Source: Paenibacillus oceani
GTDB taxonomy: Bacteria > Bacillota > Bacilli > Paenibacillales > NBRC-103111
Length of the DNA: 64,000 nucleotides
NCBI RefSeq assembly: GCF_014705615.1
Contig: NZ_JACXJA010000001.1
Span: forward strand, 62,001 to 126,000
Direction of reading: 5' to 3'
A model generated the notes under the pieces. That model worked only from the letters and a program-made list of their open reading frames with translations. It searched no databases and was not told the DNA's origin. This document shows, one piece after another, positions 1 through 7,686 of the stretch. The translations under genes were made by a program, and so were the position numbers. Within the stretch, counting starts at the first letter, position 1. Every line of letters starts with the position of its first letter.

Positions 1-90
1 TTGCCCTTGCTGGGACACACAGCCGGCGAGCACCGCCATCAGGATGCAAGCCCATAATGCAAATGCGATAAACCGCAATCGAGTTTTCAT
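1..90 (-). CDS. Lipoprotein, N-terminal part only (runs off window start)
   Basis: The ATG at 90 is preceded on the minus strand by a GGAGTG ribosome site. Thirty codons are visible and the frame stays open to the window edge. The peptide has two positive residues (K2, R4), a hydrophobic stretch from about residue 7 to 22, and a lipobox L-A-G-C with the cysteine at residue 24, followed by V-S-Q-Q. This is a textbook lipoprotein signal peptide, so the product is probably exported and lipid-anchored to the outer face of the membrane. The mature domain lies outside the window, so no function can be given. It is divergent from rfbF. Confidence 0.75.
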   Translation of the reverse strand, partial: MKTRLRFIAFALWACILMAVLAGCVSQQGQ

Positions 91-469
91 CAAAGTTCAC
101 TCCTTCTGGCCTTCTAGCTGTACTCCTTCAAGATATACCCTATTAGACGGCGTACTAATCCAAATAGTTGCCGAAGCATGGCACATCTCATCAACTAACG
201 AACGACTGTTAGTTATACTGTCATTAATTCAAACTACATTCCCCCTCCGCTCGCCCGATGCTGCAAGAATCCTGCCGATCCCGCCGCCCCCAGCTCCTTC
301 GGCAGACACCTTCCCCTGCTTCCTTCCCTTGCCCGGCGCGCCTAACTCTTCTTTTGAGCCGCCGCTATATGAGTTTGTACCTGTCAACCCGAGAGTACTT
401 ACATATAATATTGTAATTGATTTTCAGATTCTCCGATCCTACGGAATACTGCCAGAAAGGAGCTTACCT
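91..469. promoter_or_regulatory. Divergent intergenic region with a perfect 7-bp-arm palindrome
   Basis: This 380-bp gap separates the minus-strand lipoprotein from rfbF and holds no convincing gene. AACTAAC at 193-199 and GTTAGTT at 208-214 form a perfect inverted repeat with an 8-bp spacer. It abuts TATACT at 214-219, a possible -10 element, so it looks like a repressor operator. A second -10-like TATAAT lies at 404-409, about 60 bp before the rfbF start, but has no clear -35 partner. Which gene the palindrome controls cannot be told from the sequence. Confidence 0.4.
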
Positions 470-1243
470 ATGAAAGTCGTCATACTAGCCGGAGGGCTCG
501 GCACAAGAATCAGCGAAGAAACGCAAGTGAAACCGAAACCGATGATTGTAATAGGAGAGCGCCCGATCCTATGGCACATCATGAAAATATACTCCCACTA
601 CGGGTTCCGCGAGTTCGTTATCTGTCTCGGTTACAAAGGAAACCTGATCAAAGAGTATTTCGCCAACTATTTGCTGAACGAGTCCGATGTCACGCTCGAC
701 TTCACCAAAAAGAACAACCTGCGCTATCACGATTCGAATCATGAGCCTTGGCGGATCACTCTCGTCGATACGGGTAGCGATTCAATGACCGGAGGACGGG
801 TCAAGCGGATTCAGAAGCATGTCGGGGACGAGACGTTTCTGCTTACTTACGGGGACGGCGTATCCAATGTGAACATTCGCGAGCTGGTCAACTTCCACCG
901 TTCCCACGGAAAGTCGGCCACCGTCACCGCCGTGCAGCCAGCAGGCAGATTCGGGTCTTTATCGATCGGAACCGGCAGCCAGGTGGAGCAGTTCAACGAG
1001 AAGCCGAGGGGAGACGGAGGATGGGTGAACGGCGGCTTTTTTATAATGGAGCCGAGCGTGTTCGACACCATCGAAGGCGATGCGACGATCTTTGAGAAAG
1101 AGCCGCTGGAGCAGCTCGCCCGATCCGGCCAACTGCATGCTTATAAGCATACGGGGTTCTGGTACGCGATGGACACCTTGAGGGACAAAAACCATCTGGA
1201 ACAGCTGTGGCACTCGGGAAACGCGCCTTGGAAGCTGTGGTAG
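470..1243 (+). CDS. rfbF: Glucose-1-phosphate cytidylyltransferase
   Basis: The 257-residue product makes CDP-glucose and pyrophosphate from CTP and glucose 1-phosphate, the entry step of CDP-linked deoxyhexose synthesis in the cytoplasm. The start at 470 follows AGAAAGGAGC; the open frame extends much further upstream, but that part does not look like the family. The N-terminal nucleotide-binding signature MKVVILAGGLGTRISEE is followed by K-P-K-P-M (about residues 22-26), and the C terminus has the typical M-D-T-L-R-D-K segment. Length equals the family's usual 257. A glycosyltransferase follows after 68 bp. Oddly, rfbG lies 5 kb away on the opposite strand, whereas the two genes are usually adjacent. 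Confidence 0.93.
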   Translation: MKVVILAGGLGTRISEETQVKPKPMIVIGERPILWHIMKIYSHYGFREFVICLGYKGNLIKEYFANYLLNESDVTLDFTKKNNLRYHDSNHEPWRITLVDTGSDSMTGGRVKRIQKHVGDETFLLTYGDGVSNVNIRELVNFHRSHGKSATVTAVQPAGRFGSLSIGTGSQVEQFNEKPRGDGGWVNGGFFIMEPSVFDTIEGDATIFEKEPLEQLARSGQLHAYKHTGFWYAMDTLRDKNHLEQLWHSGNAPWKLW

Positions 1244-1311
1244 ACAAGGCCGGAGGAAGATCATCCGTACGGACGGATCGGACAACGCGAAACCAACAAG
1301 GAGGGAATCCC

Positions 1312-2307
1312 ATGAAGCCGCTCGTCAGCATCCTGATCCCCACCTATAATCGGCCGGATTACTTGAAGCAGGCGTTAAAGAGCGCGCTCTCCCAAACCTA
1401 TACCCCTACGGAAATTATCGTATCGGACAACAGCGACAACGACCGGACCGATCAGGTCGTTCGGAAGCTCCAGGCGAAGGCGAAAGGTTCCCGAACTATC
1501 CAATATGTAAAAAACAGCCGGAATATCGGGCCGATCGCCAACCAGCGGCAGTGTCTGGAGCTGTCCTCCGGCGAGTATATCAATTTTCTGATGGACGACG
1601 ATCTGCTGCACCCGGACAAAATCGACGCCATGCTCCCGTACATGCTGAAGGACAACAGCATCTCACTCGTCACCTCGCGCCGGACGATGATCAAGGACTC
1701 CGGCCGGGAGGTCGAAGTTTTGCCGAAGGACGAAGCGTTCCGGAAACAGTTTATCCGCGGCCGGAAAGTAAACGGGAGAGCGCTCAGCGAGAAAATGCTG
1801 CTTGGCCGGAACAATTACATCGGCGAACCGACCACCGTCTTATTCCGCAAATCCGACCTCAGCGAGCCTTTCGGCTCCTTCTGCGGCAAAACCGCTTACA
1901 ACAACGTCGATGCCGCCTCCTGGCTCACCTTGCTGACGGCCAAACATGCCGTCTTCTTATCGAAGCCGCTCAGCTACTTCCGCAAACATCCCAGCCAATT
2001 GTCCAAAAGCACGCCTTCCCAAATGGCCCGGCTATGCGATTGGATCGACCATACCATTGATGCGAGAGAGAAAGGGCTTCTTGCCGACCAAGCCGTTTAT
2101 ACCCGGGCGATCCGGCAGCTGAAGCAGCAGCTTGTCGAGCAAATCCCCGATTGGAATAAAAAAACGAACGATCGTTATCTTGAAGAAATTCTATCCAGAA
2201 TCCGGATGGTGACAGAAGCCGGAGCCCGCCTGCCCGGTTTTGCCGATGACGCCAAGGAGCTTCAAGCCCTTCTGTTCTGGTTGGAACTCCGGAAGATTTT
2301 TACTTAA
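1312..2307 (+). CDS. Glycosyltransferase family 2
   Basis: A 331-residue GT-A-fold glycosyltransferase, probably transferring a nucleotide-activated sugar to a surface polysaccharide or glycoprotein. The start at 1312 follows an AAGGAGGG ribosome site. The N terminus reads V-S-I-L-I-P-T-Y-N-R-P, typical of family 2, and an M-D-D-D motif near residue 94 supplies the metal-binding aspartates. No membrane segment is seen, so it is probably cytoplasmic. It is a clear paralogue of the glycosyltransferase at 4293-5150: both begin MKPLVSILIPTYNRP and share the N-I-G-P-I-A-N-Q segment. Acceptor and donor are unknown; the neighbouring CDP-sugar genes suggest the donor. Confidence 0.85.
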   Translation: MKPLVSILIPTYNRPDYLKQALKSALSQTYTPTEIIVSDNSDNDRTDQVVRKLQAKAKGSRTIQYVKNSRNIGPIANQRQCLELSSGEYINFLMDDDLLHPDKIDAMLPYMLKDNSISLVTSRRTMIKDSGREVEVLPKDEAFRKQFIRGRKVNGRALSEKMLLGRNNYIGEPTTVLFRKSDLSEPFGSFCGKTAYNNVDAASWLTLLTAKHAVFLSKPLSYFRKHPSQLSKSTPSQMARLCDWIDHTIDAREKGLLADQAVYTRAIRQLKQQLVEQIPDWNKKTNDRYLEEILSRIRMVTEAGARLPGFADDAKELQALLFWLELRKIFT

Positions 2308-2377
2308 CCGCTTCTAGTTCTAAGTCGATGTTGAGGGAACCGGCCTCCTTATCCCCCCTTTTCGTTCCGGTGACGTG

Positions 2378-2420
2378 AAAGAACCTTCAGCTCCACCTAG
2401 CGTGGTTCTGAAGGTTCTTT
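2378..2420. terminator. Bidirectional terminator between convergent operons
   Basis: AAAGAACCTTCAG at 2378-2390 pairs with CTGAAGGTTCTTT at 2408-2420, a 13-bp perfect stem with a 17-nt loop. Flanking A and T bases let it serve both the rfbF/glycosyltransferase pair and the convergent aminotransferase operon. Confidence 0.85.
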
Positions 2421-2455
2421 TGCATCCTACTACCGGTTTCCCCAGGCTTCGTCCC

Positions 2456-3595
2456 TCACACGGACTTGGCCTCGTACGCCTGAATGCAGGACAACACGTA
2501 CGCCACTTCCTCGTCGGTCAAATCGGGGAACAGCGGCAGTGTGACGAGTTCGCCCCATATCGCGTAAGCCGAGGGCGTCTCGCCCTTATACTTCATGAAG
2601 AGTGGATGCAGCGTAAGCGGCATATAGTGGACCCCCGTCGCGACGCCGAGCTCCTTCATATGAAGAATGAACGCTTCTCTGTCCGGGACCCGCACCATGT
2701 AGGCCCAATACGAGGAATGCTCGGGATGGTAAGGAAGCGCCTCACGAACTTTGGCGCATCCTTTCAGCCCCGCCGTATACTGCTTGATGATCGATTCCCT
2801 TCTGCGGTTCATCCCGTCCAGCTTCTCCAGCTGAGCGAGGCCGATCGAGGCCATCATATCGTTCATATTGTATTTGTACCCGATATCGGATATTTCATAA
2901 TACCAGCTGTTCGCATCGCGGTTGTTCAACTGATTGGCCTCGTACCGCTCCCACGTATCTTTGTTGATGCCTACCCAGCGCGAATGACGCAGCGGCTTGA
3001 GCAGATCGGCATCGTCCGAGGAGATCATCCCTCCGTCGCCGGTCGTCATGCACTTTTTCTCCTCAAAGCTGTAGCAGCCGATATCGCCCCACGTTCCAAG
3101 CGTCTTCCCTTTATACTTCCCTCCGGCGGAATGCGCGGAATCCTCGATCACCTTCACTCCGCGCGGTTTCGCCCAAGCGACGAGCCGGTCCATCTCTGCC
3201 GGGTGCCCCGCAAAATGAACCGCCATCACCGCGGCGCAATCTTTGTCGTACTTCCGGTCCAGGTCCTCGAGGCTGATGCATAACGTTTGTTCGTCGATAT
3301 CGACGAACACCGGTTCCAGACCGTTGTATAAAACCGCCATGGCGGTAGCCGCGAAGGTCAGCTCGGGCACGAGCACCTTTTTCCCTTTCGGAAACCGGTA
3401 AGCGGACAAAGCCAGATGGAGAGCCGCCGTACAGGAATTGACGCCGACGGACTCCCTGCACCCGACATAGCTGCTCCACTTTCGCTCAAACTCGCTGACA
3501 CGGGGCCCTAATCCGAGCCAGGCAGCGGTGAAGCTGGCTTCCAAGCTTTGGAGCTCCTCCCTGCCGACGGAAGGCTTAAACAGCCTGATATTCAC
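2456..3595 (-). CDS. DegT/DnrJ/EryC1/StrS family sugar aminotransferase
   Basis: A 379-residue PLP enzyme expected to aminate a keto-deoxy nucleotide sugar using glutamate or glutamine. The start is GTG at 3595. PLP contacts are visible: E151-D152 in the V-I-E-D-S-A-H-S segment, and Lys181 in S-F-E-E-K-K-C-M-T-T-G-D-G-G, aligned to the Schiff-base lysine of the family. The lysine matters: in RfbH/AscC-type 3-dehydrases this position is histidine, so this is an aminotransferase rather than a 3-deoxygenase. It is the last gene of the rfbG operon. Whether it aminates C3 or C4 cannot be told. Confidence 0.88.
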   Translation of the reverse strand: MNIRLFKPSVGREELQSLEASFTAAWLGLGPRVSEFERKWSSYVGCRESVGVNSCTAALHLALSAYRFPKGKKVLVPELTFAATAMAVLYNGLEPVFVDIDEQTLCISLEDLDRKYDKDCAAVMAVHFAGHPAEMDRLVAWAKPRGVKVIEDSAHSAGGKYKGKTLGTWGDIGCYSFEEKKCMTTGDGGMISSDDADLLKPLRHSRWVGINKDTWERYEANQLNNRDANSWYYEISDIGYKYNMNDMMASIGLAQLEKLDGMNRRRESIIKQYTAGLKGCAKVREALPYHPEHSSYWAYMVRVPDREAFILHMKELGVATGVHYMPLTLHPLFMKYKGETPSAYAIWGELVTLPLFPDLTDEEVAYVLSCIQAYEAKSV

Positions 3596-3613
3596 TAGCG
3601 GTCACTCCCCGTG

Positions 3614-4288
3614 TCATAAAATCTGCTTCAAGGTTTCATAGAACCCTTCCGTCCGCACTTTCATGGTAACGAGATACCGCTGCGCTTCGCCCCCGGTATC
3701 GTCGTCCTCTGCGACCACCCACCGCGTGACGTCGCCTTCCACCTGTTTCACCAGAGGCGTTCTTGTTTCTTCCTGGAAGCCGAGCTTCTTGTAGATCGCG
3801 ATCGCACGCGCGTTGTCGGCAAGCACGTTCAGGTAGCCGGTCTGCAGATCGAGCACCCGGATGCTCCATTCCCCCAGGGCCAGCAGGGCGTAGATCATAA
3901 TATTGCCGAATCGCCCTTTCCGGCCCCGCAGCAAATTATCGAATTCGCACTGCTTCTTGACCTCATCGTAGTGAAGGAAGCCTACCTGGGCGATCGGATT
4001 CCAATCCTCATCATCCACGAAAAATAAAATCCGGTCGTCCGCCTGCAGCACCTGCTGCTCGAGCCATTGGCGCGTTCCATGCTCCGTCACCGGGAATTGC
4101 GTCGTGAACCATTCGCCGGAGGCGCTCCGCCATTCGGTCAGCAGCCGGATTTCCTCCTCGCTGTGCAGCGTATCCGGCGTGATCGGACGCAGGCGTCCGC
4201 ACGTTTTGCCGTTTACGGTGATCGGGATGCAATAAGACGGAAGCTGATCGGCGGGCGCATACTTATACCGTTTTAATAGTTCCTTCAT
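3614..4288 (-). CDS. GNAT-family N-acyltransferase, probably acting on an amino sugar
   Basis: The 224-residue product has the GNAT core in its middle: strands around W-N-P-I-A-Q-V-G-F-L-H-Y and a cofactor-binding segment with R-K-G-R-F-G-N (about 122-128), then N-A-R-A-I-A-I-Y-K-K-L-G-F, the usual C-terminal GNAT motif. It starts 4 bp after the glycosyltransferase stop and is followed by the aminotransferase. This places it as the likely N-acylase of the amino-dideoxyhexose made by the operon. The acyl group (acetyl or other) is unknown. The family assignment is firm; the substrate is inferred from context. Confidence 0.82.
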   Translation of the reverse strand: MKELLKRYKYAPADQLPSYCIPITVNGKTCGRLRPITPDTLHSEEEIRLLTEWRSASGEWFTTQFPVTEHGTRQWLEQQVLQADDRILFFVDDEDWNPIAQVGFLHYDEVKKQCEFDNLLRGRKGRFGNIMIYALLALGEWSIRVLDLQTGYLNVLADNARAIAIYKKLGFQEETRTPLVKQVEGDVTRWVVAEDDDTGGEAQRYLVTMKVRTEGFYETLKQIL

Positions 4289-4292
4289 CGCT

Positions 4293-5150
4293 CTAGCGTC
4301 CTTTCTTCAAGTAATCCTCAACCTTCTCTCGGAGGCCTTTGGGAATCGATATTTTTTTCATATATTTGTCGTATTCCTTCTCCGAGATATATCCTCTGGC
4401 CTTGGCAAACCGTAAAAACGTTTCCTTATCGAGCTTGGCGACTTCCCCCGCCATCTTGTGCTGCGACAGCTGCTTCGGATGATAGCGCAAATAGCTCAGC
4501 GGTTTGGTCATATAGACGCCTTTCCCTTTATCCAGCAGCGCCACCCAAGCGGCCAGATCGACCGCGTAGTAGACCTGCCTTCCCATCAGGACGCCGAACG
4601 GCTCGGTCAGATCCTTCTTGCGGAACATGGCCGTCGTCGGTTCTCCGATGTAGTTCGTTTGATCCCGCATCATGAGCCGGTTTAGCACTTTCCCGTCGAC
4701 GACCGTATCGGTCTGGTACAGCTTCCGGAACGTCCACATCGGCGGGACATACAGCGGCTTGCCGTCCTTGTCGATGACCCGGCGCTGGGAAGTCACAAGC
4801 GTAACTCCCCGGTTATTGAGAAAATACGGAATCATCTTCGCGATCTTATCCGGGTGAAACAAATCGTCATCCATCAAATAATTGACGTATTCCCCCGAGG
4901 CGAGCCGCAGGCATTGCTGCTGATTGGCGATCGGACCGATATTTTTGGTATTGCGCACATACAGAATCTTCGATCCGTTCGGCTCCGCCTGATACCGTTT
5001 TACGATGAGCTCGGTCTCGTTATTATCGCTGTTGTCACAGACAACTATCTCAATGTTGGGGTACGTTTGCTGTAAGGCGCTCTTCAAAGCCAGCTCAAAA
5101 TAACGGGGACGGTTGTAGGTAGGAATCAATATGCTTACCAGCGGTTTCAT
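4293..5150 (-). CDS. Glycosyltransferase family 2 (paralogue of the 1312-2307 gene)
   Basis: A 285-residue family 2 glycosyltransferase. I chose the ATG at 5150 because the protein then begins M-K-P-L-V-S-I-L-I-P-T-Y-N-R-P like its paralogue, and because this ATG overlaps the upstream TGA in an ATGA junction, indicating translational coupling. The M-D-D-D metal-binding motif lies near residue 94. The open frame extends upstream but is then a shadow of the epimerase gene. Two closely related transferases in one locus suggest successive addition of related sugars or a duplicated step. Confidence 0.87.
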   Translation of the reverse strand: MKPLVSILIPTYNRPRYFELALKSALQQTYPNIEIVVCDNSDNNETELIVKRYQAEPNGSKILYVRNTKNIGPIANQQQCLRLASGEYVNYLMDDDLFHPDKIAKMIPYFLNNRGVTLVTSQRRVIDKDGKPLYVPPMWTFRKLYQTDTVVDGKVLNRLMMRDQTNYIGEPTTAMFRKKDLTEPFGVLMGRQVYYAVDLAAWVALLDKGKGVYMTKPLSYLRYHPKQLSQHKMAGEVAKLDKETFLRFAKARGYISEKEYDKYMKKISIPKGLREKVEDYLKKGR

Positions 5151-5722
5151 CCCGATCTCCCTTTCGTCTCGTCGTTCGCACTCGTTCCCATGAGCTCCTT
5201 CCACGCCGGCAGCCGGGCATCCCGGTCCGAGAGAATCGGCGCAGATACGGGCCAGTCGATCCGAAGCGTCTCGTCGTTCCACACAATGCCTCCCTCGTGA
5301 GAAGGAGTGTAGCGGTGATCCACCTTGTAAGTGACCTCGCAATGATCCGTCAACGTGCAAAAACCGTGAGCGAACCCTCTCGGTATATAAATCATCTTGT
5401 GATTGTCTTCCGTCAGCTCGATCGATCCCCATTGTCCGAATGAAGGCGAATCTCGCCGCATATCCACGAACACATCGAGAATCGCTCCCCGGCTTACCCG
5501 GACTACTTTCGTCTCCGCACAAGGCGGCCGCTGAAAATGCAGCCCCCGGATCGTTCCTTTCCGGCTGGAGTAGGAACGGTTCTCCTGAACCCAAGTCCGG
5601 TCCAAGCCGTAATCGCTCCATAGCTGCCGGTCGTACAGCCGGGTGAAATATCCCCGATGATCGTGGTGGGGCGTTCCCGTAATCTCATATACCCCTGATA
5701 AAGCACAAGGCTGGATCAACAT
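5147..5722 (-). CDS. rfbC: RmlC-type nucleotide-sugar 3,5-epimerase
   Basis: The 191-residue cupin-fold protein belongs to the dTDP-4-dehydrorhamnose 3,5-epimerase family. The catalytic histidine is H62 in R-G-L-H-F-Q, followed by K72 and the tyrosine of T-Y-K-V near residue 132, in the expected spacing. It starts 4 bp after rfbG and overlaps the next gene by 4 bp. In this locus the nearby partner enzymes are RfbF and RfbG, so the likely substrate is a CDP-4-keto-6-deoxyhexose rather than a dTDP sugar; that is inference. No rmlA, rmlB or rmlD gene is present in the window. Confidence 0.85.
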   Translation of the reverse strand: MLIQPCALSGVYEITGTPHHDHRGYFTRLYDRQLWSDYGLDRTWVQENRSYSSRKGTIRGLHFQRPPCAETKVVRVSRGAILDVFVDMRRDSPSFGQWGSIELTEDNHKMIYIPRGFAHGFCTLTDHCEVTYKVDHRYTPSHEGGIVWNDETLRIDWPVSAPILSDRDARLPAWKELMGTSANDETKGRSG

Positions 5723-5726
5723 GTCC

Positions 5727-6842
5727 CTAGCCTTCTTTCCCGTAATCTTGGATCTGTTGCAGGCAGACCGCTCTCATGTCGCTTTGCCGCTCGTAGGCTT
5801 TCACCCATTCGACGGTTTTCGCCAGCGCCGTATCCAGGTTCCAGACAGGATGCCAGCCCAGCCTCCGCTTCGCTTTGGAACAGTCGAGCATCAATTGCTG
5901 CGACTCGTGGGGATGCTCCCCCTCTTCCGCCTCATAGGCGCTGCTGCCGCCCCATAAATCGCACATCTTCCGGACGACGTCCGCCACCGGGAGCACGTCG
6001 CGATCATCCGGCCCGAAATTCCATTCCTCGGCAAAGGCGGGACCTTGCTCGAACAGCTTCTTCGCGAGCATCAAATAACCGCTGACCGGCTCCAGCACAT
6101 GCTGCCAGGGCCGGACCGCCTGCGGATAACGGAGCTTGATCCGCTCTCCCCGGAGCAAGGCCCGCGTACAGTCCGGAAGGAGGCGGTCCTTCGCCCAGTC
6201 CCCGCCGCCGATGACATTGCCCGCCCTGGCTGTAGCGACGGCAACCCGATGACGGTCGTACGCGCCCGGAGGGAAAAACGCTTCCCGGTAGCCTGAAGTG
6301 ATCAGCTCCGAGCAAGCCTTGCTGCTGGAGTACGGATCGCCTCCGCCGAGTTGGTCCGTTTCCCGGTATCCCCAAGTCCATTCCCGGTTCCGGTAGCACT
6401 TATCTGTCGTTACATTCAGCACGGCCCGGATCGGTACGCCTTTTTGAACCGCTCCTCGCACCGCTTCCAGCAGATTGACCGTTCCCATCATGTTCACTTC
6501 GTACGTCTCCGCCGGCTGTTCGTAGGAGCGTCTGACGAGCGGCTGAGCCGCCATATGAATGACAATGTCCGGAGCTGCATCTTCGAGGGCTGCTGCCAGC
6601 TGCTCCGGGTTTCGAATATCCGCCGTGTGGGAGGTCACCCATTCGTCCAATTGACACAGCTTATACAGACTGGGTTCGGTAGGAGGTTGCAGCGCATATC
6701 CGGTGACGGAAGCCCCTAGAGAGTGCAGCCAGATGCAGAGCCACGATCCTTTAAAGCCGGTATGCCCGGTTACAAAAACCTTTTTGTTGTTCCAGAAGCT
6801 TGGGGTTTTCCACTTCGTTGCCAGTACTGCCTGATTGCCCAT
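5727..6842 (-). CDS. rfbG: CDP-glucose 4,6-dehydratase
   Basis: A 371-residue short-chain dehydrogenase/reductase that converts CDP-glucose to CDP-4-keto-6-deoxyglucose using bound NAD. The nucleotide fold has G-H-T-G-F-K-G at residues 26-32. The catalytic threonine lies in V-T-T-D-K-C-Y (about 144-150), and the Y-x-x-x-K pair is Y171-S-S-S-K175. Length and sequence are typical of RfbG. It is the first gene of a five-gene minus-strand operon (rfbG, epimerase, glycosyltransferase, GNAT, aminotransferase) with 4-bp gaps or overlaps between most genes. The ribosome site is GAGGGTGG. Confidence 0.93.
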   Translation of the reverse strand: MGNQAVLATKWKTPSFWNNKKVFVTGHTGFKGSWLCIWLHSLGASVTGYALQPPTEPSLYKLCQLDEWVTSHTADIRNPEQLAAALEDAAPDIVIHMAAQPLVRRSYEQPAETYEVNMMGTVNLLEAVRGAVQKGVPIRAVLNVTTDKCYRNREWTWGYRETDQLGGGDPYSSSKACSELITSGYREAFFPPGAYDRHRVAVATARAGNVIGGGDWAKDRLLPDCTRALLRGERIKLRYPQAVRPWQHVLEPVSGYLMLAKKLFEQGPAFAEEWNFGPDDRDVLPVADVVRKMCDLWGGSSAYEAEEGEHPHESQQLMLDCSKAKRRLGWHPVWNLDTALAKTVEWVKAYERQSDMRAVCLQQIQDYGKEG

Positions 6843-7113
6843 GCGCCGCCACCCTCTGATTGTTTAATTTCATTTTCCTCTCCTAGAATGCCCGCCCTCT
6901 CTACCAGCACTCTCTCTTAACTCCCGCCACTAGCCATATAGTATGGTCCAAGCAATGAAGCCGAAACTGGCATCTATCCTTGCCCGGTCAAGAAATCAGC
7001 CTTAATCCAGTTCAACGTAAAATTGGAAAAAAATAATGCAGGTATACCATTCACTCGTCCAATCCTCTCATTCACCTGCCACATAGTATAGTTGCGAGAA
7101 GGGAGGGATTCAC

Positions 7114-7518
7114 ATGAGCAAACTGCAAGAAGAACTGATGAAGGTTTTGGCCAAAATAGGAGTCAACGAGCAAACGATGCTTCCGGTCATGCAGCGGCTC
7201 GGCGAAGTTCAGGCGAAGCTGGACTCGATCGACGACGAGCAGAACGTGACCTATATCCAGGAATTGCTGAGACAAGTGCAGGACCAGGTCGGTTCGCTGC
7301 AATGGAACGGACCTGAAGATTCCTCGATCGGGCAGGCGTTGAGCCAACTTCAATCCAGGGTAGCTTCCTTTAATCTGAATGAGCAGGCGATCGCAAACGC
7401 CTTGAAAGGCATCAGCTCCCTTCACGATCAAGCGGGAACGATGCTTCAAGAGCAACTGGCCGCATTGAAATTAAACGAGAAAGAAATATTAGACCTTCTG
7501 CAAAAATTCAAAAGATAG
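7114..7518 (+). CDS. Small helical protein of unknown function
   Basis: The 134-residue product starts after GGGAGGG with good spacing and ends before a strong terminator, so it is very probably real. It has no signal peptide or membrane segment. Composition is rich in Q, L, E and K with heptad-like spacing of leucines, suggesting several amphipathic helices or a coiled coil. L-N-E-x-x-I occurs twice (F-N-L-N-E-Q-A-I and L-K-L-N-E-K-E-I), hinting at an internal repeat. I do not recognise the family. It lies between the sugar locus and the collagen-like gene and may be linked to either. Confidence 0.7.
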   Translation: MSKLQEELMKVLAKIGVNEQTMLPVMQRLGEVQAKLDSIDDEQNVTYIQELLRQVQDQVGSLQWNGPEDSSIGQALSQLQSRVASFNLNEQAIANALKGISSLHDQAGTMLQEQLAALKLNEKEILDLLQKFKR

Positions 7519-7562
7519 GTAAAGGCAGCGGCATGCAACCGTCGCTTCTATACCCGCTTGTA

Positions 7563-7605
7563 AAAAACAACGGCCGGGACGCACAGTCCTCCGGCCGTTG
7601 TTTTT
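7563..7605 (+). terminator. Intrinsic terminator after the small helical protein gene
   Basis: AAAACAACGGCCGG pairs with CCGGCCGTTGTTTT, followed by further T residues. It ends the + strand gene at 7518. Confidence 0.85.
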
Positions 7606-7635
7606 CTTTATGCCGCTTGCTTTCGGCGAGCAAAA

Positions 7636-7678
7636 AAGAACCTTTGCACAGCCCGCTTGGCGGGCAGGAAAGGTTCTT
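7636..7678 (-). terminator. Terminator of the collagen-like gene
   Basis: AAGAACCTTT pairs with the complementary bases ending at 7678, with an inner GCCCGC/GCGGGC stem. On the minus strand it is followed by a run of T, so it ends transcription of the 7687-9642 gene. Confidence 0.8.
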
Positions 7679-7686
7679 CCGAAAGC

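Noticed and set aside
2375..3283. 302-codon + strand frame opposite the aminotransferase
   Set aside because: It begins inside the bidirectional terminator and is a shadow of the DegT gene.
2456..3595. DegT protein as an RfbH/AscC-type CDP-4-keto-6-deoxyglucose 3-dehydrase
   Set aside because: The diagnostic histidine is replaced by the PLP lysine K181, so it should be an aminotransferase.
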